Shown: positions 1 through 7,117 of the stretch, in pieces
Layout: every line of letters begins with the position of its first letter
Numbering within the stretch: the first letter of the stretch is position 1
Position numbers and translations under genes: made by a program
Assembly (NCBI GenBank): GCA_041584055.1
Contig: JBFHER010000105.1
Location: 1-11,975 of the forward strand
From: JBFHER01 sp041584055
GTDB taxonomy: Bacteria > Bacteroidota > Bacteroidia > Bacteroidales > UBA5342
Direction of reading: 5' to 3'
Length of the DNA stretch: 11,975 nucleotides
The notes under the pieces: model-generated
The model's database searches: none
Seen by the model: the letters and a program-made list of their open reading frames with translations, nothing else
Told to the model about the DNA's origin: nothing

Positions 1-2
1 AA

Positions 3-878
3 ATGATGGCTTATACTGTTGAAATAGATGAGGGATCAGGCTTCTGTTTTGGGGTTGTTAATGCGATAAAAAAAGCAGAAGAAGTACTTGATGAAGAAGG
101 TGCTTTGTATTGTTTAGGGGATATTGTTCATAACGGAAAAGAATTAAAGCGATTGGAAGACCGTGGTCTTGAAACCATCGACTATCAGGATTACACAAAT
201 TTAAAAAACAGCAAAGTGTTGCTTCGAGCCCATGGGGAACCACCATCAAGTTACCTGACGGCTAAAGATAATAACATTCAGCTGGTGGATGCCACATGTC
301 CTGTGGTATTGCGCCTACAAAAAAGAGTGAGAGAGGGCTATCAGCTTTGTAAGCAGGATGGAGGACAAGTGGTTATTTACGGCAAAAAACACCATGCCGA
401 AGTGAATGGGCTTGTTGGACAAACGGATGGAACTGCCATTGTTGTTGAGAATGAAGACGATATTGCTTCGCTTGATTTGGACAGACCCATCCGATTGTAT
501 TCTCAAACCACTAAAATGGAGGATCAATTTAAGGCTCTGGGCGAGAAGATCAAAGCATTGTCTAAAAACGCAGATACAGTGTTTATAAACAATACAATTT
601 GCAAAGAGGTCTCAAAACGTATTCCCGGAATAAAGAAATTTGCACGTGGAAAGGATGTTATCCTCTTTGTTAGCGGAAGGAAGAGCTCCAATGGTCGGGT
701 GCTTTTTGAGGAGTGCCGAAAAGAAAACAAGAACAGTTACTTTATTACCGGAGCCCCTGAAATAACTGCAGAGTGGATCAAATCTGCCGAAAAAATAGGG
801 ATTTGTGGTGCAACATCAACGCCAAAATGGCTCATGGAACGGGTGGTGGACGCTGTCCATCAGATAAAGCAACATTGA
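3..878 (+). CDS. ispH: 4-hydroxy-3-methylbut-2-enyl diphosphate reductase (IspH/LytB)
   Basis: IspH catalyses the last step of the MEP (non-mevalonate) isoprenoid pathway in the cytoplasm, reducing HMBPP to IPP and DMAPP with a [4Fe-4S] cluster. The three cluster cysteines are visible: C15 in GFCFGV, C99 in DATCPVV and C200 in NTICKEV. Substrate-binding residues are also in place: H43 (IVHNG), H77 (RAHGE), H131 and E133 (HHAEVNG), T169/T170 (SQTTK), the SSN triad at 228-230, and S271 in GATSTP. At 291 residues it is full length for the family. Two in-frame ATGs occur at 3 and 6; only two bases precede the first, so the start and any upstream operon partner cannot be judged. About 80 nt containing a promoter separate it from aroB, so it probably ends an upstream unit. 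Confidence 0.97.
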   Translation: MMAYTVEIDEGSGFCFGVVNAIKKAEEVLDEEGALYCLGDIVHNGKELKRLEDRGLETIDYQDYTNLKNSKVLLRAHGEPPSSYLTAKDNNIQLVDATCPVVLRLQKRVREGYQLCKQDGGQVVIYGKKHHAEVNGLVGQTDGTAIVVENEDDIASLDLDRPIRLYSQTTKMEDQFKALGEKIKALSKNADTVFINNTICKEVSKRIPGIKKFARGKDVILFVSGRKSSNGRVLFEECRKENKNSYFITGAPEITAEWIKSAEKIGICGATSTPKWLMERVVDAVHQIKQH

Positions 879-929
879 GTGTCATCGTTAGGAGAGCGAA
901 TCAAAATTTTTCAAACTATTTACTTTCAC

Positions 930-937
930 TACCTTTG
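930..937 (+). promoter_or_regulatory. Bacteroidota -7 promoter element before aroB
   Basis: TACCTTTG matches the Bacteroidota housekeeping -7 consensus TAnnTTTG and lies 20 nt before the aroB ATG. The expected -33 TTTG is not clear; the nearest candidate is a TTTC around 909-912. This would start aroB transcription independently of ispH, with a very short leader. Confidence 0.55.
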
Positions 938-957
938 TGATCCAAATATGAAATTGT

Positions 958-2028
958 ATGGAATTGAATGAAAGCAAGGTTGTAATTTGCAGTGATATCG
1001 CGAAGGATATCAAACCTTATTTAAAAAACTATAATCCCCAAAATATTTTTATTTTAACGGATGACAATACCTTGCGGTACTGTTTTGATATCATCAAGGA
1101 TGTGGACGGGCTTCAGCATGCAAAAACAATTACAATCAAAGCTGGTGACGAGCATAAAAACCTTGAGGCCATTGCCGATGTTTGGGGATATTTGACTGAC
1201 AATGGTGCAGATCGCCATTCATTGCTGATCAACCTGGGCGGCGGCATGGTAACCGATTTGGGTGGTTTTGCCGCTTCTACCTTTAAACGAGGCATCGATT
1301 TCATAAATATACCAACCACGCTGTTGTCTATTGTTGATGCCGCTGTCGGCGGAAAAACCGGAATAAATTTCAAGAAATTTAAAAACGAAATCGGAGTCAT
1401 ACGGCACGCCAATGTTGTTTTGGTTGATACCATCTTCTTAGAAACAATCGATCACGAAAATTTCCTTTCCGGCTATGCTGAGATGATTAAGCATGGACTG
1501 ATAAGCAATGAGGGTCACTGGTCAAAAATAAGTACATATGGACTAAGTCAACCTGACCTGGTTGCATTAAAACCACTGGTGGGAGAATCCATTCAGGTTA
1601 AAGCAGAAGTTGTGAAAGTAGATCCATACGAAAAAGGAATTCGGAAGTCGTTGAATCTAGGTCACACCATCGGTCATGCGTTTGAGTCCTTTGCGATGAT
1701 TTCAAACCGACCTGTTTTACATGGGTATGCGGTTGCATGGGGACTGGTGTCAGAGCTTTATTTGTCGCATGTTAAAATGGGTTTTCCAAAAGACCTGCTG
1801 GATAAAGTGCTTGAGATGGTTAATTCCTTTTATGGTGCGTTTAAATATTCAGAAGGCGACTTTGAAACGCTTTATAATTTAATGCTGCACGATAAAAAAA
1901 ATAAAGACGGAAGGATAAACTTCACGCTTATGAAAGGGATTGGAAAAGTTGAGGTGGATGTTAACTGCACAATAGAAGAAGTGTACGATTCACTTCGCTT
2001 TTATCTAAAAAGCATAGAAGAAAAATAA
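958..2028 (+). CDS. aroB: 3-dehydroquinate synthase
   Basis: AroB converts DAHP to 3-dehydroquinate, the second step of the shikimate pathway, using NAD+ and a divalent metal (usually Zn2+). The nucleotide-binding part shows GGGMVTD at 94-100, and the core signature runs through IPTTLLSIVDAAVGGKTG at 118-135. By comparison with known structures the metal ligands are E175 (AEMIKHG), H236 (first His of GHTIGH) and H255 (LHGYAVAWG); H240 is the second conserved His. The 356-residue length is normal for the family. The ATG at 958 is preceded by a good -7 element, and no longer in-frame start is apparent. aroA lies 68 nt downstream in the same direction, so the two shikimate genes are probably co-transcribed. 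Confidence 0.97.
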   Translation: MELNESKVVICSDIAKDIKPYLKNYNPQNIFILTDDNTLRYCFDIIKDVDGLQHAKTITIKAGDEHKNLEAIADVWGYLTDNGADRHSLLINLGGGMVTDLGGFAASTFKRGIDFINIPTTLLSIVDAAVGGKTGINFKKFKNEIGVIRHANVVLVDTIFLETIDHENFLSGYAEMIKHGLISNEGHWSKISTYGLSQPDLVALKPLVGESIQVKAEVVKVDPYEKGIRKSLNLGHTIGHAFESFAMISNRPVLHGYAVAWGLVSELYLSHVKMGFPKDLLDKVLEMVNSFYGAFKYSEGDFETLYNLMLHDKKNKDGRINFTLMKGIGKVEVDVNCTIEEVYDSLRFYLKSIEEK

Positions 2029-2036
2029 ATTTAAAA

Positions 2037-2087
2037 TCTGATATCTTGATTCTTGCATCTTGGCTCTCATGTCGTAAATCTTGATTC
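2037..2087. repeat. Degenerate 7-bp-period intergenic repeat, consensus TCTTGNN
   Basis: The gap between aroB and aroA reads as consecutive 7-base units in register. Clear TCTTGNN units start at 2044 (TCTTGAT), 2051 (TCTTGCA), 2058 (TCTTGGC) and 2079 (TCTTGAT). Decayed units lie at 2037 (TCTGATA), 2065 (TCTCATG) and 2072 (TCGTAAA), and the array ends with TC at 2086-2087. ATCTTGATTC occurs twice, at 2043-2052 and 2078-2087, exactly five periods apart. From memory, similar CTTG-rich heptamer strings occur between genes in other Bacteroidota genomes; their function is not known to me. Confidence 0.7.
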
Positions 2088-2096
2088 AATTCGAAT

Positions 2097-3323
2097 ATGA
2101 AATACAAAATAGTTCCTCCATCAAAAATTGATGTCAAAATTAACCTTTCATCGTCCAAGAGCATTAGTAACAGGGCACTCATAATTAATGCCTTAAGCTA
2201 TAGTCCACTGGAAATTAAAAATTTAAGTGACAGTGATGATACCCAGGTGCTCTGGAAGGCTTTGAATTCAAATAGTACAACCTTTGATGTTGGTCCTGCC
2301 GGAACAGCCATGCGTTTCCTGACGGCGTTTTTATCTAAGGTTGTGGGAGAGTGGGTAATTACCGGTAGTGAACGCATGAAGAATCGCCCCATTAAAATAT
2401 TGGTGGATGCTTTGATGGATCTTGGAGCGAAAATTGAGTACCTGGAGAAGGAAGGATACCCGCCGCTGAAGATTTTTGGCAGTGCCCTGAGAGGAAAGGA
2501 GATTGAACTGGAAGGGAACGTGAGCAGTCAGTATATTTCGGCCTTGCTGATGATTGCACCTTACATGGAGGATGGCCTGACCCTTAAATTAAAAAATAAG
2601 ATAATCTCAAAACCTTACATTGAACAAACACTGAAACTGATGCAGTATTTTGGTGTGAATTATGTTTGGGAGGGGAATGTAATTCGGATTGAGCAACAAA
2701 CATATAAGGTTAAGGAGATTACTGTTGAGCCGGACTGGTCGGCAGCATCCTATTGGTATGAGGTTTTGTCTCTGTTTCAGAAAGGATCGGTTTTTATTGC
2801 AGGTTTAACAAGAGAAAGCCTCCAGGGTGACAGTCAGTGTCGTCAGATGTTTGAAAAATTAGGGGTTCAGAGTTTGTTTTCACCAGAAGGTGTCAAATTA
2901 AAGCCGGGGAAAGTAAAAAATGGTTTGCTGGAAATCAACTTTATTGATCAGCCCGATCTTGCGCAAACTCTTGTGGTGGCTGCAACACTTAATAACATTC
3001 ATTTTCGATTTACCGGACTTCAAAGCCTGAAAATAAAGGAAACAGACCGCATGTATGCCTTAATTACAGAATTGGCAAAGCTCGGGTATCAACTGCGAGA
3101 GAGCGAGGAAAACGTATTGGAGTGGGATGGTGCGATGTGTGAGGCACAGAAGAATCCAACCATCCACACCTACGAAGATCATCGCATGGCCATGGCTTTT
3201 GCTCCTGCGGCCATAAAATTTCCAGGATTAATAATTAACGATCCTGAGGTGGTGTCAAAATCATATCCCGGATATTGGAATGACTTAAGAAATGCCGGAT
3301 TCGTACTTGAAGCAATTTCTTAG
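2097..3323 (+). CDS. aroA: 3-phosphoshikimate 1-carboxyvinyltransferase (EPSP synthase)
   Basis: AroA transfers enolpyruvate from PEP to shikimate 3-phosphate, giving EPSP, the sixth step of the shikimate pathway. Visible motifs in order are the N-terminal K21 and R26 (SKSISNRA), GPAGTAMRFL at 66-75, RMKNRPI at 93-99, SSQY at 143-146, D284 in IDQPD, E315 and R318 in KETDR, DHR at 361-363, and K388 in VSKSYP. D284 and E315 match the catalytic D313 and E341 of E. coli. At 408 residues it is slightly shorter than the E. coli enzyme. The PEP-site loop departs from the E. coli form GNAGTAMRPL, having Pro in place of Asn94 and Phe in place of Pro101. It lies downstream of aroB and 9 nt before the DUF5522 gene. 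Confidence 0.96.
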   Translation: MKYKIVPPSKIDVKINLSSSKSISNRALIINALSYSPLEIKNLSDSDDTQVLWKALNSNSTTFDVGPAGTAMRFLTAFLSKVVGEWVITGSERMKNRPIKILVDALMDLGAKIEYLEKEGYPPLKIFGSALRGKEIELEGNVSSQYISALLMIAPYMEDGLTLKLKNKIISKPYIEQTLKLMQYFGVNYVWEGNVIRIEQQTYKVKEITVEPDWSAASYWYEVLSLFQKGSVFIAGLTRESLQGDSQCRQMFEKLGVQSLFSPEGVKLKPGKVKNGLLEINFIDQPDLAQTLVVAATLNNIHFRFTGLQSLKIKETDRMYALITELAKLGYQLRESEENVLEWDGAMCEAQKNPTIHTYEDHRMAMAFAPAAIKFPGLIINDPEVVSKSYPGYWNDLRNAGFVLEAIS

Positions 3324-3332
3324 TTTAGAACG

Positions 3333-3515
3333 ATGGTGGAAGATTACTACAATGAGCGCCCCCTGATTGAAGGAGAAGATTATGAAATGGACCCGAGAGG
3401 TTTTCGCATTTTTCTTTCAAAATACCATAAGGATCGTGGGTATTGTTGTGGGAATGGTTGCAGGCATTGTCCATATTTTCCAAAGCATATAAAAGGGAAT
3501 AGAACGCTGGAATAG
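3333..3515 (+). CDS. Small cysteine-rich DUF5522 protein
   Basis: This 60-residue protein has an acidic N-terminal half followed by the strongly conserved block YCCGNGCRHCPY at 37-48. Its four cysteines (C38, C39, C43, C46) plus H45 form a compact CCx3CxxC pattern that looks suited to metal or Fe-S binding. I recognise it as DUF5522, a short family of unknown function found in Bacteroidota and, from memory, in some eukaryotic proteins. The frame starts with ATG 9 nt after the aroA stop, so it is probably translated from the aro transcript. The next gene encodes a CCG-domain iron-sulfur protein, which may or may not be meaningful. Metal binding is inference from the cysteine pattern only. Confidence 0.88.
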   Translation: MVEDYYNERPLIEGEDYEMDPRGFRIFLSKYHKDRGYCCGNGCRHCPYFPKHIKGNRTLE

Positions 3516-3541
3516 AGGCTTGGAACGCGCGTGCCTCGATA

Positions 3542-3590
3542 TTAAAGTGCATGAACACGCCGGGCCCTGTTTATACTTTAAGTGCTTTTT
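3542..3590 (+). terminator. Long imperfect hairpin, possible terminator after DUF5522
   Basis: TTAAAGT at 3542-3548 pairs with ACTTTAA at 3575-3581. After a 2-nt bulge (GC, 3549-3550), ATGAACA at 3551-3557 pairs with TGTTTAT at 3568-3574 through one G-U wobble. The 10-nt GC-rich loop (3558-3567) contains GGGCCC. This gives 14 paired positions. A run of five T at 3586-3590 follows after a 4-nt gap, which is weaker than a classical intrinsic terminator. Termination of the aro unit here is plausible but not certain. Confidence 0.45.
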
Positions 3591-3615
3591 CTGACCTTCC
3601 TTCGTTAAAAACAAT

Positions 3616-3623
3616 TATTTTTG
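3616..3623 (+). promoter_or_regulatory. -7 promoter element before the LutA-like gene
   Basis: TATTTTTG fits the TAnnTTTG consensus and ends 13 nt before the first ATG at 3637. No convincing -33 TTTG is visible at the usual 19-21 bp distance. With the hairpin just upstream it suggests that a new transcription unit starts here. Confidence 0.4.
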
Positions 3624-3636
3624 TTTTAAAGAGCAA

Positions 3637-4362
3637 ATGATGGAAGTTGATTTATTTATTCCTTGTTTTATTGATCAGTTGTACCCTGATACGGCCTTTA
3701 ATACCATCAGAATTTTGGAAAGGGTAGGGTGTGATGTACATTATAACCCCGATCAAACCTGTTGCGGGCAGCCGTTCTATAACAGCGGACACTGGGATAA
3801 AAGCCGGGATCTGGCAGAAAAGTTTTTTCGGGATTTCGAAGGCAAACGACTGATCATTTCTCCCAGCGGTTCATGCACTGCCTTTGTGAAAAATCATTAT
3901 CATAAGTTGTTTGAAGGAGATGTTGATAAAGTGAACATGTGTTCCGAACTTGCACCCAGAGTCATTGAACTGTCGGATTTTTTGGTCAATCACCTGAATA
4001 AACCGGATCTGGGTGCCACCTTTAAAGGAACAGTTACATTTCACGATTCATGCCATGCACTGCGGGACTATAAAATCAAGGAAGAGCCTCGCATCTTATT
4101 GCAAAAGGTGAAGGGACTCAGCCTGATTGAAATGAAGGATAGCGAAGTGTGTTGTGGATTCGGAGGGACTTTCTCGGCAAAGTTTAAGGATATTTCTACA
4201 GCAATGGTTGAGAACAAGGTGAAGAATGCCTTGGAAACAGGTGCGGAGTACATTGTTTCCACCGAAGCCTCATGTATCATGAATATGCAGGGATACATTC
4301 GAAAGAATAAATTACCGATTAAAAGCGTTCATCTGGCAGACATTATTTCGAAAGGTTATTAA
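3637..4362 (+). CDS. (Fe-S)-binding CCG-domain protein, LutA/LldE/YkgE-like
   Basis: The protein has two cysteine-rich CCG domains, the architecture of LutA/LldE, a subunit of the three-part L-lactate oxidation complex, and of related subunits of heterodisulfide reductase-type enzymes. The first domain has C10 (IPCF) and TCCGQPFYNSG with C42-C43, plus C80. The second has C139 (HDSCHALRD) and VCCGFGG with C172-C173, plus C213. The length of 241 residues is normal for LutA. ATGs at 3637 and 3640 are both possible; family members usually begin close to the second. The expected LutB and LutC partners are not in this window, so a role in lactate oxidation is inference from family only. Its stop lies one base before the next ATG, which points to translational coupling with the acyltransferase gene. 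Confidence 0.88.
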   Translation: MMEVDLFIPCFIDQLYPDTAFNTIRILERVGCDVHYNPDQTCCGQPFYNSGHWDKSRDLAEKFFRDFEGKRLIISPSGSCTAFVKNHYHKLFEGDVDKVNMCSELAPRVIELSDFLVNHLNKPDLGATFKGTVTFHDSCHALRDYKIKEEPRILLQKVKGLSLIEMKDSEVCCGFGGTFSAKFKDISTAMVENKVKNALETGAEYIVSTEASCIMNMQGYIRKNKLPIKSVHLADIISKGY

Positions 4363-4363
4363 T

Positions 4364-5071
4364 ATGCTTCACATCTTATATAACATATACTATGTCCTAA
4401 TATTTTATCCTCTTTTAGTTGTCCATACGATAATAAGTGCTTTGTATGCCATTGTTGCGTCTTTGTTTATGAGCAAGGATTGGGTGAGCAGAAATGTGGG
4501 GTATTTCTGGGGACGAGGATTGTGTATCTTTTCGTTAATCAAGGTGGGCATTAAAGGATTGGAGCATCTGGAAGATCGAAAATCCTATGTATTTGTTGCA
4601 AATCATTCCAGTACTTATGATGTTTGGGTGATGTATGGATGGATTGGCAGAACGATTCAGTGGGTCATGAAAAAAGAATTGATGAAGATTCCCGTTTTTG
4701 GTTGGGCGACCAAAGCATCTGGTCAGATCGCCATTGATCGAAGTAATACGCAGAAAGCAATTGAATCTATCATTGAAGCAAAAAAAAGAATAAAGGATGG
4801 TGTAAGTATTGTTTTCTTTCCGGAGGGAACGAGAAGTAGAAATGGTCTGTTGGGAAGATTTAAAAAAGGTGCTTTTTATTTTGCCATTGAAATGCACCTT
4901 GACATTGTGCCCGTTGTTATAAAAGGGGCTTATAATATTAAGCCGGCCGGAAGTTTTTTTGCGAATTATGGACGAATTCAGATGGAGGTTTTAAAGCCCA
5001 TTTGTATAGAAGGATATAAAAAATCAGATTTGCCAAAATTAATTGATACGGTAAGAGGGTACTTCGAATAG
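4364..5071 (+). CDS. 1-acyl-sn-glycerol-3-phosphate acyltransferase (PlsC/LPLAT family)
   Basis: PlsC-type enzymes acylate lysophosphatidic acid to phosphatidic acid at the inner membrane during phospholipid synthesis. All four family motifs are present: H81 to D86 (HSSTYD, the catalytic HX4D), GQIAIDR at 120-126, FPEGTRS at 152-158, and VPV near 182-184. Residues about 5-35 form a hydrophobic N-terminal membrane segment. The 235-residue length fits. It starts one base after the stop of the LutA-like gene, and the OmpA-family gene begins 21 nt after its end, so the three are probably one operon. Bacteroidota often carry more than one LPLAT paralogue, and some acylate ornithine lipids or other acceptors, so the exact substrate is not certain and no symbol is given. 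Confidence 0.92.
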   Translation: MLHILYNIYYVLIFYPLLVVHTIISALYAIVASLFMSKDWVSRNVGYFWGRGLCIFSLIKVGIKGLEHLEDRKSYVFVANHSSTYDVWVMYGWIGRTIQWVMKKELMKIPVFGWATKASGQIAIDRSNTQKAIESIIEAKKRIKDGVSIVFFPEGTRSRNGLLGRFKKGAFYFAIEMHLDIVPVVIKGAYNIKPAGSFFANYGRIQMEVLKPICIEGYKKSDLPKLIDTVRGYFE

Positions 5072-5092
5072 ATTGCATTAAATTGAAGAAGC

Positions 5093-7036
5093 ATGAAGCG
5101 TGGATGGAAAATAGCAACTTTATTTTGTGTCATGTGTTTGTTACAGAACGCACTAATGGCTCAGGTATTGTTGTCAACACAATCTAAAAAAGCAAAAAAG
5201 CACTACACAACTGCACTCAGTCTTTTTCGGCAGGGAAACATTGGAGAGGCCATGGTTGCTGTGGATAAGGCAATAAAAAAGGATGGGCTTTTCACCGAGG
5301 CATATTGGCTAAAATCAGATATTTATTTGTACAATAACAACTGGCAGAAACAAGTTGAAACCCTTCGTCTGGCAACCAGACCAGGCATGATGTCTGTATT
5401 GCAAACACGATTAAAACTCGGACAATCACTTTACGGAAACGGCCAGTACGCCGAAGCGCTGGAAGTGTATCAAACAATATTGTCAGGGAAATCACCCGGA
5501 GAAAAAATAATTGAATTTACAAACGACAAAATTAAAAGATGTGAGTTTGGCATTCGCATGAAAGCAAATCCATTGCCCAATAAACCCGTTCATCTTGGGG
5601 AAGCAATCAACACTAAGAACCATGACTACTGGCCATCGCTGCGTGGTGATGAAACTGAAATGGTTACCACTGTTTTGTTACCGGAAAAAGTTGCAAATGG
5701 CATCCGCTATCAGGAGGATTTTTATATCAGCAGAAAGAAAAACGGAGAGTGGTCACCGGCCATCGCCATTGGGAAACCTGTAAATACAGAAAATAACGAA
5801 GGAGCACAGTGCCTTTCTCCGGATGGGAAAGTGCTGTTTTTTACTGCCTGTAATCGTTTTGAGGGCAGCGGTAGCTGTGATATCTTTATTTCATTTAAGG
5901 ATGGCGTCAACTGGTCTTATCCAATGAACCCTGGTGCGCCATTAAATACGGAAAGCTGGGAGGGACATCCTTCCGTTTCGGCTGATGGGAAAACCTTGTT
6001 TTTTAGCAGTGAACGTCCGGGAGGTAAAGGTGGGCGCGATCTGTGGCAAATAAATTTTAATATAGATAAAGGTCGGAAGGTAACATTTGGAGCACTTTCA
6101 AATCTTGGGGATTCCATAAATACAAGTTTAAATGAAATTTCACCGTTCATCCATTCCGATGGAAAAACACTTTATTTTTCTTCCGATGGCGGACATTTGG
6201 GGATGGGAAAAAACGATATATTTATTGCAAGAATGCAAGCCGACAGCACCTGGGCAGGGGTGCGTAATCTTGGATATCCTGTAAATACCCATCACGACGA
6301 AATTGGATTTATTGTGAATGCCGGAGCAACGATTGGTTATTTTTCATCGGAAGGAATGGATCAATTATCGGATGATAAGGATATATATTCAGTAGAACTT
6401 CCACGTGAGCTGCAGCCATCACCAGTAACTTACCTTACAGGTAAGATTTTTGATGAATTTAGCGGACAACCGCTTTCTGCAGCATTCGAATTGTTTGATC
6501 TTGAGAACGGGCGACTTTTACAAAGCACCAGTGCCGATGGTAAGGGGGAGTTTTTTATGATGTTGCCCACGGGAATGTCTTATGCCTTGAATGTGAAGCA
6601 CGCAGGTTATTTATTTTATTCTGATCAGTTTCTTATTGGAGAAAATTTTTCCCTGGATTCACCCTTTGTTAAACAAATCCCATTAAAAGAGATTAAAACA
6701 GAACAGGTAATTGTTCTCAAGAATATTTTATTCGATTTTGATTCATGGAAATTAAAAGATGGATCATTTGCAGAACTTCAAAATCTCACAACCCTTATGC
6801 GGCAAAATCCGGGAATGAAAATTGAAGTCAGCGGGCATACCGACGCAACGGGAACAAAAGAACATAACGCAATGCTATCAGAAAAAAGGGCCATGGCGGT
6901 GGTCGCGTATTTAAAAGAGCAGGGCATAGGGCTCGATCGTATGACTGCAGTAGGTTTTGGATCTGAAAGATTATTGGTACCGGACCCTATGGCAGCAGAA
7001 AACAGAAGAACTGAATTCAGAGTCGTTGCGTTGTAG
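5093..7036 (+). CDS. PorE-like OmpA-family protein (TPR, PD40 propeller, carboxypeptidase-regulatory, OmpA domains)
   Basis: A signal peptide (hydrophobic core about 7-22, likely cleavage after ALMA at 20-23) directs this 647-residue protein to the periplasm. TPR-like helices span about 32-130. A beta-propeller of PD40/WD40-like repeats follows, with signatures SPDGKVLFF (242-250), SADGKTLFFSS (296-306), HSDGKTLYFSS (354-364) and a degenerate blade near 405-435. A carboxypeptidase-regulatory-like fold occupies about 447-520. The C-terminal OmpA domain (about 540-647) has FDFDSW, GHTDATGT with D584, and R599, the residues that bind the diaminopimelate of peptidoglycan. This domain order matches PorE (PG1058 type) of the Porphyromonas gingivalis type IX secretion system. 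Unlike PorE, which is a lipoprotein, I see no lipobox cysteine. Type IX involvement is inference; many paralogues share the layout. An 81-nt gap follows. Confidence 0.88.
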   Translation: MKRGWKIATLFCVMCLLQNALMAQVLLSTQSKKAKKHYTTALSLFRQGNIGEAMVAVDKAIKKDGLFTEAYWLKSDIYLYNNNWQKQVETLRLATRPGMMSVLQTRLKLGQSLYGNGQYAEALEVYQTILSGKSPGEKIIEFTNDKIKRCEFGIRMKANPLPNKPVHLGEAINTKNHDYWPSLRGDETEMVTTVLLPEKVANGIRYQEDFYISRKKNGEWSPAIAIGKPVNTENNEGAQCLSPDGKVLFFTACNRFEGSGSCDIFISFKDGVNWSYPMNPGAPLNTESWEGHPSVSADGKTLFFSSERPGGKGGRDLWQINFNIDKGRKVTFGALSNLGDSINTSLNEISPFIHSDGKTLYFSSDGGHLGMGKNDIFIARMQADSTWAGVRNLGYPVNTHHDEIGFIVNAGATIGYFSSEGMDQLSDDKDIYSVELPRELQPSPVTYLTGKIFDEFSGQPLSAAFELFDLENGRLLQSTSADGKGEFFMMLPTGMSYALNVKHAGYLFYSDQFLIGENFSLDSPFVKQIPLKEIKTEQVIVLKNILFDFDSWKLKDGSFAELQNLTTLMRQNPGMKIEVSGHTDATGTKEHNAMLSEKRAMAVVAYLKEQGIGLDRMTAVGFGSERLLVPDPMAAENRRTEFRVVAL

Positions 7037-7117
7037 GAGAGTTTTTATCGAATGACGGTGGAATGTTTTCGCGTATCAATACTTTTTCTTTTATTTGTTT
7101 AATCAAACATAATTGCA

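Noticed and set aside
948..971. Seven-codon leader peptide overlapping the aroB start
   Set aside because: It has no run of aromatic or other regulatory codons and no attenuator hairpin follows; aroB starts inside it in another frame.
1113..1433. Antisense open frame of 106 codons within aroB
   Set aside because: It is fully covered by the aroB core motifs on the other strand and resembles no known family.
2261..2272. TTTGAATTCAAA palindrome
   Set aside because: It is inside the aroA coding sequence, is AT-rich and has no supporting context.
3525..3532. ACGCGCGT palindrome inside a weak GAGGC/GCCTC stem after the DUF5522 gene
   Set aside because: The stem is only 5 bp with a 13-nt loop and no T run; the stronger hairpin just downstream explains the region better.
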